A stretch of 64,000 bases of DNA from Verrucomicrobiaceae bacterium (GTDB taxonomy: Bacteria > Verrucomicrobiota > Verrucomicrobiia > Verrucomicrobiales > Verrucomicrobiaceae), in contig JADJPM010000001.1 in the NCBI GenBank assembly GCA_016713245.1, positions 2,593,672 through 2,657,671 on the forward strand, written 5' to 3'. Under the pieces are notes generated by a model. It was not told where the DNA came from and did no database searches. It saw only the letters and a list, made by a program, of their open reading frames with translations. This document shows, one piece after another, positions 1 through 7,587 of this stretch (its first letter is position 1; every line of letters starts with the position of its first letter). The position numbers and the translations under genes are program-made.

Positions 1-2
1 CG

Positions 3-1670
3 GTGCGCTGGATGATTATCTTGCTCGTGCTGGGCGTGCTGGGGCTGGTGGCGATGCGGTTTGAATTCGGTCGCGTTCGCGGGGCGGATCATTTCATCGA
101 AAAGGCCACGCTCGCCATCGCAGCGGAGGATTGGGACGAGGCACGCGGAGCGATGGAGCAGGTGCAGGCGGAGGAGAAGAGCAATCCGGCCTTCCTCCGT
201 GTGGTGGCGGGTTATCTCACGGGCACACGCACCTCACCGGAGCTGCTGGTGAAGACGCTGAAGAGCCTCGCAGCCTCCAGCCAAGCGCGGCCGATGGATG
301 ATTTGTGGATGAGCATGGCCTGCCACGCCATCGGCGAGATCGGCGAGGCTCGCCGTGCCTGGGACAGGCTGCCCGCCGCGCTGCGAGATGGCAAACAGGC
401 ACGGGAAATCGAGATCGACCTGCTCGTGGCGGAAGGCCGCATGCAGGAGGCTGTGGAGGCGGAGCTGAGGCTGCTGGAGCGATTCAAAGACGAGCCTGAG
501 ATTGCCATGCGGCTTGCCGCAAAGCGCCAGGGTGCTCCCTTTCCGGAGTTACAACAGGCAGCCACGCGCCAACTGCTCGATCTCGCCACGCGTGAGGACA
601 TCACTGGCCTGCAATCGCTGCGTGTCCTCGCCCGCCGCTCTTCGCTTACTTTGACGGAGGCAGTTCAATTGCTCGCTCTGGCGGAGAATCATGAGCGTCT
701 TCCGCTGGAGGATCGGCTGGAGATCATCTCGATGGTTATGCGGCTCGATCCATCTCGTCGCGAGGCTTTGATCCAAACCGAAATCGCAAGGCACGAGAGC
801 CGTGGTGCGGCCATTCGTGCTCGGCTGGCCTCATGGCTGATCACCGAGAGCGAGTTCTCCGCATTCAATGCCCTCGTGGCAGATGGCTCAAAGCTGCATC
901 CCGGTGATGTGTATCCTCTGAAGGCGCAGGCATTGGTGGCGCAAAAGCGCTGGAAAGAGCTGCTCGCTCTCGTGGACAAATCGCAGCGCCTCCCGCTGGC
1001 TCCCTCGCGTGCCGCCGTGTGGCGTGCGCTCGCCACGCGGCATCTGATGCCCGGCCGCATCCAGGAGGTGCGCCATCATCTTGAAGAAGGCATCCGCCTC
1101 GGCGGTGCCGAAGAGAATGTGCTGGCGCTGCAAGGGGCCGCAGCCCTCGCGGAGGAGTGGAGCATGCTCGATCTGGCTCTGAGTGCCTTCCGTCAGCTCG
1201 CGAAACCGGGCACGCAAGGTGAGACGGCCGTGCTGGAGAAGTGCTGGCAGCTCGCCGCGACCTTGAAGGACTCCCAAACACTCGCGGAAGTCTCCGCCCG
1301 TCTGCATGCGCTGCGCCCGGATGATCCCGCCGCCATGAAAAAGCATGATTACCTACGCCTGCTGCGCGGTGAGGAGGTGGAGGCCACGTTGAAGGCGGCG
1401 GATGCCACCCAGCCTCCAAGCACACCCAGCGCCTCGCTGCGGCTTTTGCAGGCTTTGAAAGCCTTTCGCATGCAAAACCGACCTCTCGCTATCTCCCTGG
1501 CCCGAAGCATCGAAAACACCGCCGACCTTTCCACGGGGGAAAAAGCCGTGCTTGCCGGCCTTCTTGCTCTCTCGCCAGAAGGAACAGCCCGCGCTTATCA
1601 AATCGCCGAGCGCATCCGGCCCGAATCGCTGCTCACCGAGGAGCGTATTTTTTGGAAACGAGCGCTTTGA
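3..1670 (+). CDS. Membrane-anchored TPR-like hypothetical protein, possibly 5'-partial
   Basis: The reading frame is open from the window edge. The first usable starts are GTG at 3 and ATG at 12, so the true start may lie outside the window. About 17 hydrophobic residues at the N-terminus (positions 4-20) look like a signal anchor. The remaining ~530 residues are helical and rich in Ala, Leu, Glu and Arg, with recurring spacing of small and aromatic residues typical of degenerate TPR repeats (for example around residues 85-130 and 355-430). It has no catalytic motif that I recognise. A role as a periplasmic scaffold is inferred only. It ends 10 nt before the convergent META-domain gene. Confidence 0.7.
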   Translation: MRWMIILLVLGVLGLVAMRFEFGRVRGADHFIEKATLAIAAEDWDEARGAMEQVQAEEKSNPAFLRVVAGYLTGTRTSPELLVKTLKSLAASSQARPMDDLWMSMACHAIGEIGEARRAWDRLPAALRDGKQAREIEIDLLVAEGRMQEAVEAELRLLERFKDEPEIAMRLAAKRQGAPFPELQQAATRQLLDLATREDITGLQSLRVLARRSSLTLTEAVQLLALAENHERLPLEDRLEIISMVMRLDPSRREALIQTEIARHESRGAAIRARLASWLITESEFSAFNALVADGSKLHPGDVYPLKAQALVAQKRWKELLALVDKSQRLPLAPSRAAVWRALATRHLMPGRIQEVRHHLEEGIRLGGAEENVLALQGAAALAEEWSMLDLALSAFRQLAKPGTQGETAVLEKCWQLAATLKDSQTLAEVSARLHALRPDDPAAMKKHDYLRLLRGEEVEATLKAADATQPPSTPSASLRLLQALKAFRMQNRPLAISLARSIENTADLSTGEKAVLAGLLALSPEGTARAYQIAERIRPESLLTEERIFWKRAL

Positions 1671-1680
1671 GGCATCATGC

Positions 1681-2094
1681 TCACTTCTGCCGCTGAAACA
1701 CCAGCACGCCCTTTGGACCACTCAGCGTGAGTTTCTTATCTTCCACAAGCTTGTCACACGCCTGGAGGATGCCCAGAAACTCGTGCTCAAACGCCATGTG
1801 CTCCTGCGGTCCCGCTCGACGCGTCGAGCGAAAGGGCGTCGTCCACTTCAGCACGCTGCCTTCGAGTGAATAACCGCCGGAAAACATGTTCACCCCCGAG
1901 CCACCATGCACGCTGCCTTTGCCATCGAACTGAATCGAGGCCTGCACACCAGACGGAACAGCCTTTTCAGTGCCATCGACCTTCCAAGACGCCAAAATCC
2001 ACCCAGCCTCTTCCGCAGCTTGGCAGCCCGCTAACCCAAAAAAAAGGCCGAGCGTCCCGCGAAGGGACGCCCGGCGTGAAAAAGAAGCTTTCAT
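1681..2094 (-). CDS. META-domain lipoprotein (HslJ-like)
   Basis: This is a 137-aa protein starting at the ATG at 2092-2094. The N-terminus has a basic stretch, a short hydrophobic segment and a lipobox (LAGC, Cys about residue 21), so it is probably a lipidated envelope protein. The rest fits the META/HslJ fold: an N-terminal W-x(n)-DG strand, an F-x-GKGSVHGGSGVNMFSGGY core, an Ala-Cys-Asp motif and a C-terminal LTLSGPKGVLVFQR strand. META proteins in enterobacteria are linked to heat and novobiocin resistance; the function here is unknown. The gene starts 5 nt after the stop of the PEP-CTERM protease, so the two are probably co-transcribed. A longer in-frame start at 2172 would overlap the protease gene and is less likely. 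Confidence 0.8.
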   Translation of the reverse strand: MKASFSRRASLRGTLGLFFGLAGCQAAEEAGWILASWKVDGTEKAVPSGVQASIQFDGKGSVHGGSGVNMFSGGYSLEGSVLKWTTPFRSTRRAGPQEHMAFEHEFLGILQACDKLVEDKKLTLSGPKGVLVFQRQK

Positions 2095-2099
2095 GAAGA

Positions 2100-3155
2100 T
2101 TAGCAAGCGACCGCCATGGCAGGGCGACGGCGGCGAAGGCCGATGCTCGCCAAAGCGAGACCCAGCAGACACACGCGGGCTGGCTCAGGCACCGCACCGA
2201 GGACCACGCCCGCTGTGTTGAGGAAACTGATGTTCGAGGCCGTGGAAAGCGGTGCCCAGATGCTGCGATCACCGTATTCGGACAGGTTACCGGCCGTGCC
2301 GGGGAAACCGCCATTGAGCACGCCGACGATCATGCCGCCCGCGATCAGCGGACCGCCGCTATCACCGCCACCCGTGGAGGATTCCAGCGCCAGCGCCACA
2401 CTCGTGCCGAGGGTGTGTCCCTGGCCTGTGGGGCCGTCAAAATCCGTCTGCACCGAGATGCCCGTGTTGGCTGGATTGTCCCCTGCGGTGCCCGCCAGAT
2501 CGATCATGTTTTTGCCCGCACGGCGGAGGCCGGCGGAGGCCTGACCCACAAACGATTGCCCGTTACCCCACTGGCCATAGCCCACCATCGTGCCTTCGAG
2601 GCCTGCTGGGTTGGCCGTCGAGACGCTCAGGGTAGATGGCAGCGTGCCGGTGACATTCGCCAGGCTGAAAGTCATCACCGCTAGATCATACTGCGCGGAG
2701 GAGGCTGTCAGGCCCGCGCCGTCACCGCTTTGCCAGAAGGGATGCACCGTGATATTCGCGGCAGGCACCACCACCGTAGCGGAGGCCGTGGAGCCGTCTG
2801 CGCCGGTGTTATCTCCAAAGTAAATAGTGAAGCTCAATGCATCCATGATGCCGTTCGGCGTCGTGCCGCCCATGCCGTTTTCAGAGTCCACATTGTGCGC
2901 AGCGGTGAGGAATTTGAACTGCCCAGGCACATTGGAGGGGACCAGTGTCCCCGTCCCGGTGTATGCGGCGTTACCTGGCGCCGTCGAGGTCCACTGGATG
3001 AAGCCCACACTGTCCCAGTTTGCGCCTTCCGCCACATACGGGTTCGTATTGTCGAGGGCATTCCAGTTCGTCGTGTGAAGCATGGAAACCGCCTGGGCGG
3101 AGTGGCTGCCAAGGAGCAGACCGGAAAGGGCAGTCAGGAAGGAATATTTCGTCAT
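2100..3155 (-). CDS. Trypsin-like serine protease with PEP-CTERM sorting signal
   Basis: The 351-aa protein is read from ATG 3155, where a signal peptide (about residues 1-22) begins. The S1-family catalytic residues are all visible: His87 in LTAAHN, Asp157 in YDLAVM and Ser266 in GGDSGGPL. The C-terminus carries a PEP-CTERM signal (VPEP at 322-325, hydrophobic helix, RRRR cluster at 341-344), which directs export and exosortase/archaeosortase-type processing in bacteria with exopolysaccharide-linked sorting. It is therefore probably a secreted or surface-attached protease. Unusually, seven residues follow the Arg cluster. The META lipoprotein gene lies directly downstream. No exosortase gene is visible in the window. 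Confidence 0.9.
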   Translation of the reverse strand: MTKYSFLTALSGLLLGSHSAQAVSMLHTTNWNALDNTNPYVAEGANWDSVGFIQWTSTAPGNAAYTGTGTLVPSNVPGQFKFLTAAHNVDSENGMGGTTPNGIMDALSFTIYFGDNTGADGSTASATVVVPAANITVHPFWQSGDGAGLTASSAQYDLAVMTFSLANVTGTLPSTLSVSTANPAGLEGTMVGYGQWGNGQSFVGQASAGLRRAGKNMIDLAGTAGDNPANTGISVQTDFDGPTGQGHTLGTSVALALESSTGGGDSGGPLIAGGMIVGVLNGGFPGTAGNLSEYGDRSIWAPLSTASNISFLNTAGVVLGAVPEPARVCLLGLALASIGLRRRRPAMAVAC

Positions 3156-3267
3156 GGGCGCGTGATGATAGAAGGCGGGAGAAGGTGCTTGTATGAATTT
3201 TAACGCCAAAAGTCAATTTTCCTGAAGCAAGGTGCCGGCCTTTTCTTCGTTCAAGGCGGCCCATCCC

Positions 3268-3993
3268 ATGAAACGCACCGCCTTCCTCCTCCTCAGCCTC
3301 GCCGCCATCACTGCACGCGCCGATGACAAGCTCCTCCTCGCCGTCCCCGGCGCGGTCATTTACGAAAGCAAGCTCGACACTGCCCCCGCTGCCCCGTGGA
3401 AGGCCGCCAAGGGCAAATGGGAGCTCGTCGAAGGCGTCACCCGTGGCTCCGAACTCGAAGCCGACAAGCACGGCGCCGTCACCCGCCTGCCGAACAAGCT
3501 GCAAAACTTCGTCGTCGAGTATGAATTCAAATTCGCTGGTGCCCGCACCACCAGCCTCTCGATCAATGCCATCAAGGACCACATGGCCCGCATCAGCATC
3601 ACGCCGAAGTCCGTCACCATTCAGAAGGACGACAACGACCACGAAGGCCCGGACAAGGCCACCATCTTCGCCCGCTTCCCCACCGAGCTCGGTGAGGGCT
3701 GGCACAAAGTCCGCCTCGAAATGGTGGGCGATCTGATGCTCGGCAAAGTCGATGACCTCGTCGCCTGGGGTGCCAGTGATCTCTTCAAGACCGAGAAAGC
3801 CGCTCCTGGGTTCACCGTCGGCGGCCAGTCCGTCGATTTTCGGAATCTCACCATCCGCGAGGCCGTGGTGAATCCCGAATGGGAATCCGTCAAAGCCACA
3901 CTGCCCAAGCCCGGCGAAAAAGTCGCCCCCGCAGCCGCTCCCGGCAAAGGAAAGGGCAAAGGCAAAGGAGCCGCCAAGAAAAAGGCCGAATAA
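3268..3993 (+). CDS. Secreted DUF1080/LamG-like domain protein with Lys-Gly tail
   Basis: The 241-aa product starts at ATG 3268, where a signal peptide (MKRTAFLLLSLAAITARA) begins. The mature part resembles the jelly-roll fold of the DUF1080/3-keto-disaccharide hydrolase-like group: GKWELVEG, FVVEYEFKF, GWHKVRLEMVGD, and a late strand VDFRNLTIREA. The acidic and aromatic residues expected of an active glycoside-acting enzyme are not obvious, so a binding role is equally possible. The C-terminus is a low-complexity Gly/Lys tail followed by Ala/Lys. A hairpin 24 nt after the stop probably terminates the transcript. The next gene is a small membrane protein in the same direction. Confidence 0.75.
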   Translation: MKRTAFLLLSLAAITARADDKLLLAVPGAVIYESKLDTAPAAPWKAAKGKWELVEGVTRGSELEADKHGAVTRLPNKLQNFVVEYEFKFAGARTTSLSINAIKDHMARISITPKSVTIQKDDNDHEGPDKATIFARFPTELGEGWHKVRLEMVGDLMLGKVDDLVAWGASDLFKTEKAAPGFTVGGQSVDFRNLTIREAVVNPEWESVKATLPKPGEKVAPAAAPGKGKGKGKGAAKKKAE

Positions 3994-4016
3994 TCACCTG
4001 CCTCTCGTATTTCACA

Positions 4017-4052
4017 AAACCCGCGTCCGCTCACCCCGGCGCGGGTTTCTTC
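4017..4052 (+). terminator. Intrinsic terminator after the 3268-3993 gene
   Basis: A perfect 9-bp stem (AAACCCGCG at 4017-4025 pairing with CGCGGGTTT at 4040-4048) with a 14-nt loop is followed by a pyrimidine-rich CTTCTT tract. It lies 24 nt beyond the stop codon at 3993, and the stem has the A-rich 5' and T-rich 3' sides expected of a rho-independent terminator. The U-tract is short, so efficiency may be moderate. Confidence 0.65.
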
Positions 4053-4089
4053 TTGCCCGCAGATCGTGATCCGCGATAAAACCCGCCGC

Positions 4090-4473
4090 ATGAGCACCCC
4101 AAACGACGACCTCACCAAGACCGACGAATGGTTCCGCACGAAGCTGCACGACACCATCCACTACGGCATCGCCGCCATCACCATCATCGCTGGATGGCTG
4201 CTCTCGAATGACAGCATCATCTCCATCCACCATGCCGAGGACGCGGAGAAAAAAGAGGCCGCCATCGTCCTCGCCATCCTGCTGCCGCTCGCCTGGGGCG
4301 TTTGGTTCATGCTGCTGCGCCGCCTGCACGCTCAACTGCCGCCGCACCCCACCATCGTCGCGAAAAAGAACCTGCATCTCATGGCTCTCGGCATGCTGCT
4401 GCTCTTCATCGTCATCTGGTGCGTCGTCGCCGATGTGATCACCATCCCGGCGCAGTTCACGTTGAAGAAGTAA
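4090..4473 (+). CDS. Small integral membrane protein, unknown function
   Basis: This 127-aa protein, read from ATG 4090 (MSTPND), shows three hydrophobic segments: about residues 27-38 (IAAITIIAGWLL), 59-77 (IVLAILLPLAWGVWFMLL) and 95-115 (LMALGMLLLFIVIWCVVADV). A charged stretch with His-His and Glu residues separates the first two. I do not recognise the family. An alternative start at 4066 would add eight residues with no better ribosome site. The stop is 20 nt before the next gene, which has a good Shine-Dalgarno sequence, so the two may be co-transcribed. Confidence 0.6.
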   Translation: MSTPNDDLTKTDEWFRTKLHDTIHYGIAAITIIAGWLLSNDSIISIHHAEDAEKKEAAIVLAILLPLAWGVWFMLLRRLHAQLPPHPTIVAKKNLHLMALGMLLLFIVIWCVVADVITIPAQFTLKK

Positions 4474-4493
4474 AAGCGGCTCACGGAGGCCGT

Positions 4494-7400
4494 ATGGCTT
4501 TCGTGCCACTTCGCCTTGCCAGCCTCACCTTCACCTTCATCACCGCCTCCGCGATGGCGGTGGACTATGCGAAGGACATCAAACCGCTGCTCAAGGAGCG
4601 CTGCTATGCCTGCCATGGGGCCTTGAAACAAAAAGCCGGCCTGCGACTCGACACCGTCGCGCTCATGAAGACCGGCGGTGACAACGGCGATGCCACCAAG
4701 CACCTGCTCGACCGTCTCACCACCACCGACAAATCCGACCGCATGCCGCCCGAAGGCGAGGGCGCGATGTTCAATGCCGAGCAGGTCGCCAAAGTCCGCG
4801 AATGGATCGCCGCCGGGGCACCGGGCCTCACCGATGAACAACCCGAGGCCGATCCGCGAGCCCACTGGGCCTATCAGGTGCCGAAAAACACCAACAAGAG
4901 CATCGACGCCCTTCACGCCGCGCACCTCGCTGCGAAGCAGCTCAAGCCCCAACCGGCCGCTTCTCACGATGTTTGGCTCCGTCGTGTCTATTTCGATCTC
5001 ACCGGCCTCCCAACGTCGGACTCGTCTGACATGTCAGACCTGTCAGACGCGCAGCTCATTGATCGTCTCCTCGCCTCGCCGCATTTCGGAGAGCGCTGGG
5101 CACGCCACTTCATGGACATCTGGCGTTACTGCGACTGGTATGGTCTCGGTGCGCAGCTCCGCCATTCTCAAAAGCATATCTGGCACTGGCGTGACTGGAT
5201 CATCGAAAGCCTCAACGCGGACAAAGGCTACGACCGCATGATCATCGAGCAACTCGCCGCCGATGAGCTCGCGCCGGAGGATCGCTCCACGCTGCGTGCC
5301 ACCGGCTTCCTCGCCCGCAGCTACTACCTCTTCAACCGCACCACCTGGCTCGATGAGACGCTCGAGCACACCTCCCGCGCCTTCCTCGGCCTCACGATGC
5401 AGTGCGTGAAGTGCCACGATCACAAATACGATCCTGTCGACCAAGCAGACTACTACCGCCTCCGCGCCGTCTTCGAGCCGCTGCATGTGCGCCTCGATCC
5501 GCTGCCAGGCATCACCGACCTCGAAAAGAACGGCCTGCCACGCGTCTTCGACCTCCACCTCGACCGCTCAACCTTTCGCCACATCCGCGGCGATGAGAAG
5601 AACGAGGACAAATCGAAGCCCATGACGCCCGGCATCCCCGGCGTGCTCGAATTTGCCTCCTTCACACCGAAAAGCATCAAGCTGCCGAAAACCATCTCGC
5701 AGCCCTTTTTGCAGCCCTTCGTGCTGAAGGACCATCTCGCCGCCGCCGAGGCCGAAATCGCCAACTTGGAAAAACAACTCCCCAGCAAGCCAAAAGCCTC
5801 TGCCGCTATCACCAATCCTCAAACCATCCTCCGCGATGATTTCGCCAAACCTCGTCCCGAAGCCTGGAAAACCGTCTCCGGGACCTGGAAGCACGAAAAC
5901 GGCTCGCTGCGTCAGTCCGAGACCGGCATGACGCGTCGCCTCATGCAGCTCACGAAAACACCACCGGCTGATTTCGATGCCAAAGTGAGCTTCACCATCC
6001 GAGGCGGTCAAAAGTGGAAGTCCGTCGGCCTCGTCTTCGACCTCGCGGAGCATAGTGACGTGCTCGTTTACGTCAGCGCCGTGCAAGGCGGCTCCAAAGT
6101 GCAGATCGCTCCCGGCGAAAACGGCCAGGCCAGCTATCCCGCCGGCGGCAGCCATGCCATGGTGGTGAAGGAAAACGAACGCCACATGCTCCAGGTCCGC
6201 GCACTCGGCCAGTTGGTCCAGGTCAGTGTCGATGGCAAACAGGTCATCACTTACACGCTCACCAAACCGCGCGTTCCCGGTGCCATGGCACTCGCCGCCT
6301 TCGATGCCGATGTCGCATTTCACAGCTTCGAGCTCGCCACCCTGCCTGCCGATGCGTTGCTTGCCTCGAACACGCCGCGCATCGAAAAACAACTCGTCGC
6401 CGCCAAACTGAAGCCCGTCATGCTCCGCGCCGCATTCGCTGCCGAAAGCAAGAAAGGCGGCCAAGCTCTCGCGAAGGCCGCTGCGCTTGCTGAAGCCCAA
6501 TTCAAGCTCGCCAAAGCCGAGGCCGACCTTGCCGCGCTCGATGCCAAGGCCGACGCAAAAAAGCTCAAGGCAGCCAAAGACGCCGTCGCCGCCGCGCAAA
6601 AGAAACTCAAAGCACCCGGCGAGACCTACACGCCGCTGCTCGCCTCGCTCAAAGCGCAAGAAGGCCCCGATGATCCCGACAACACCAAGGTCCAAACCTA
6701 TCCCGACACCAGCACCGGCCGTCGTCTCGCCTTCGCGCAATGGATCGCCGACAAGCGGAACCCGCTCACCGCCCGCGTGCTCGTCAATCAAGTGTGGATG
6801 CGCCTCACCGGCTCCAGCTTCGTGCCGGACGTGAGCGATTTCGGCCTGCGAGCTCCCGCTCCGGCGCAGCAGGACATCCTCGATACCCTCGCCGCCGGCT
6901 TCATGGAAAACGGCTGGAGCCTGAAGTGGCTCATCAAACAGATCGTCCTCAGCGATCTCTACCGCCGCAGCTCGAGCAATGCCGGAGCCGATGCGCACAC
7001 GCTCGCCGCCGATCCCGACAACACACTCCTCTGGCGCATGAACCCGCGCCGGCTCGAATCCCAATCCGTGCGCGATGCCTTGCTAGCTCTCGGTGGCAAA
7101 CTCGATCTCACCCTCGGCGGTCCCAGCCTCGATCCCGACAAGGCCGAGAGCACCCCGCGCCGCAGCCTCTACTTCGTGCAGACACCCGATACCGAGCACC
7201 GCTTCCTCGGTGCCTTCGACAACGCCAACGTCCTCGAATGCTACCGCCGCAATGAGAGCGTCGTCCCGCAGCAGGCCCTCGCTTTGACCAACAGCCAGCT
7301 CAGCCGCGCCACCGCCGATGCCTTGGCCTCAAAGCTTGCCCATGAAGCTCCCGCCGACTTCATCCAGCGTGCCTTCCAAGCCATCCTCAACCGTGCCCCA

Positions 7401-7511
7401 ACTGACAAAGAGAATCAGGTGAGCCTCGAAGCCCTCACCGCGATGAAAAGCAATCGCCCGCTGTTTTTGCAGGCGCTGCTGAATCACAACGACTTCGTCA
7501 CGTTGAGGTAG
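4494..7511 (+). CDS. Planctomycete-type cytochrome/DUF1549/DUF1553 protein with inserted LamG-like domain
   Basis: The 1005-aa protein begins at ATG 4494, preceded by a clear GGAGG at 4484-4488. Domains in order: signal peptide; PSCyt1 domain with haem-type motif CYACH (Cys37); DUF1549/PSCyt2 (about 150-330) with a second CVKCH motif at Cys304; a DUF1080-like jelly-roll insert (about 440-620); an Ala/Lys coiled coil (about 645-710); and DUF1553/PSD1 (about 740-1000, beginning RRLAFAQWIADKRNPLTARVL). These proteins are abundant in Planctomycetes and Verrucomicrobia and are linked to carbohydrate and sulfated-polysaccharide utilisation, but their reaction is not established. A run of four 9-nt repeats lies within the DUF1549 domain at 5015-5050. 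Periplasmic location is inferred. Confidence 0.88.
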   Translation: MAFVPLRLASLTFTFITASAMAVDYAKDIKPLLKERCYACHGALKQKAGLRLDTVALMKTGGDNGDATKHLLDRLTTTDKSDRMPPEGEGAMFNAEQVAKVREWIAAGAPGLTDEQPEADPRAHWAYQVPKNTNKSIDALHAAHLAAKQLKPQPAASHDVWLRRVYFDLTGLPTSDSSDMSDLSDAQLIDRLLASPHFGERWARHFMDIWRYCDWYGLGAQLRHSQKHIWHWRDWIIESLNADKGYDRMIIEQLAADELAPEDRSTLRATGFLARSYYLFNRTTWLDETLEHTSRAFLGLTMQCVKCHDHKYDPVDQADYYRLRAVFEPLHVRLDPLPGITDLEKNGLPRVFDLHLDRSTFRHIRGDEKNEDKSKPMTPGIPGVLEFASFTPKSIKLPKTISQPFLQPFVLKDHLAAAEAEIANLEKQLPSKPKASAAITNPQTILRDDFAKPRPEAWKTVSGTWKHENGSLRQSETGMTRRLMQLTKTPPADFDAKVSFTIRGGQKWKSVGLVFDLAEHSDVLVYVSAVQGGSKVQIAPGENGQASYPAGGSHAMVVKENERHMLQVRALGQLVQVSVDGKQVITYTLTKPRVPGAMALAAFDADVAFHSFELATLPADALLASNTPRIEKQLVAAKLKPVMLRAAFAAESKKGGQALAKAAALAEAQFKLAKAEADLAALDAKADAKKLKAAKDAVAAAQKKLKAPGETYTPLLASLKAQEGPDDPDNTKVQTYPDTSTGRRLAFAQWIADKRNPLTARVLVNQVWMRLTGSSFVPDVSDFGLRAPAPAQQDILDTLAAGFMENGWSLKWLIKQIVLSDLYRRSSSNAGADAHTLAADPDNTLLWRMNPRRLESQSVRDALLALGGKLDLTLGGPSLDPDKAESTPRRSLYFVQTPDTEHRFLGAFDNANVLECYRRNESVVPQQALALTNSQLSRATADALASKLAHEAPADFIQRAFQAILNRAPTDKENQVSLEALTAMKSNRPLFLQALLNHNDFVTLR
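5015..5050 (+). repeat. Four 9-nt tandem repeats with internal palindrome inside a coding region
   Basis: Consecutive 9-mers GTCGGACTC, GTCTGACAT, GTCAGACCT and GTCAGACGC encode the peptide TSDSSDMSDLSDAQ in the DUF1549 domain. Positions 5024-5039 form a perfect 16-nt palindrome (GTCTGACATGTCAGAC). The Ser-Asp stretch sits in the linker after the LTGLP motif, where an insertion would be tolerated. Confidence 0.8.
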
Positions 7512-7587
7512 GTTGTTTTTTGCTGGCGTGATTGATATGAACTCACTGCCCATTGCTCGCATCACCAATACATGACATGGAAGAGCC

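Noticed and set aside
2043..2072. Hairpin GCGTCCC/GGGACGC near the start of the META gene as a terminator
   Set aside because: It lies inside the signal-peptide coding region without a T-tract in the right place; probably chance or a coding constraint.
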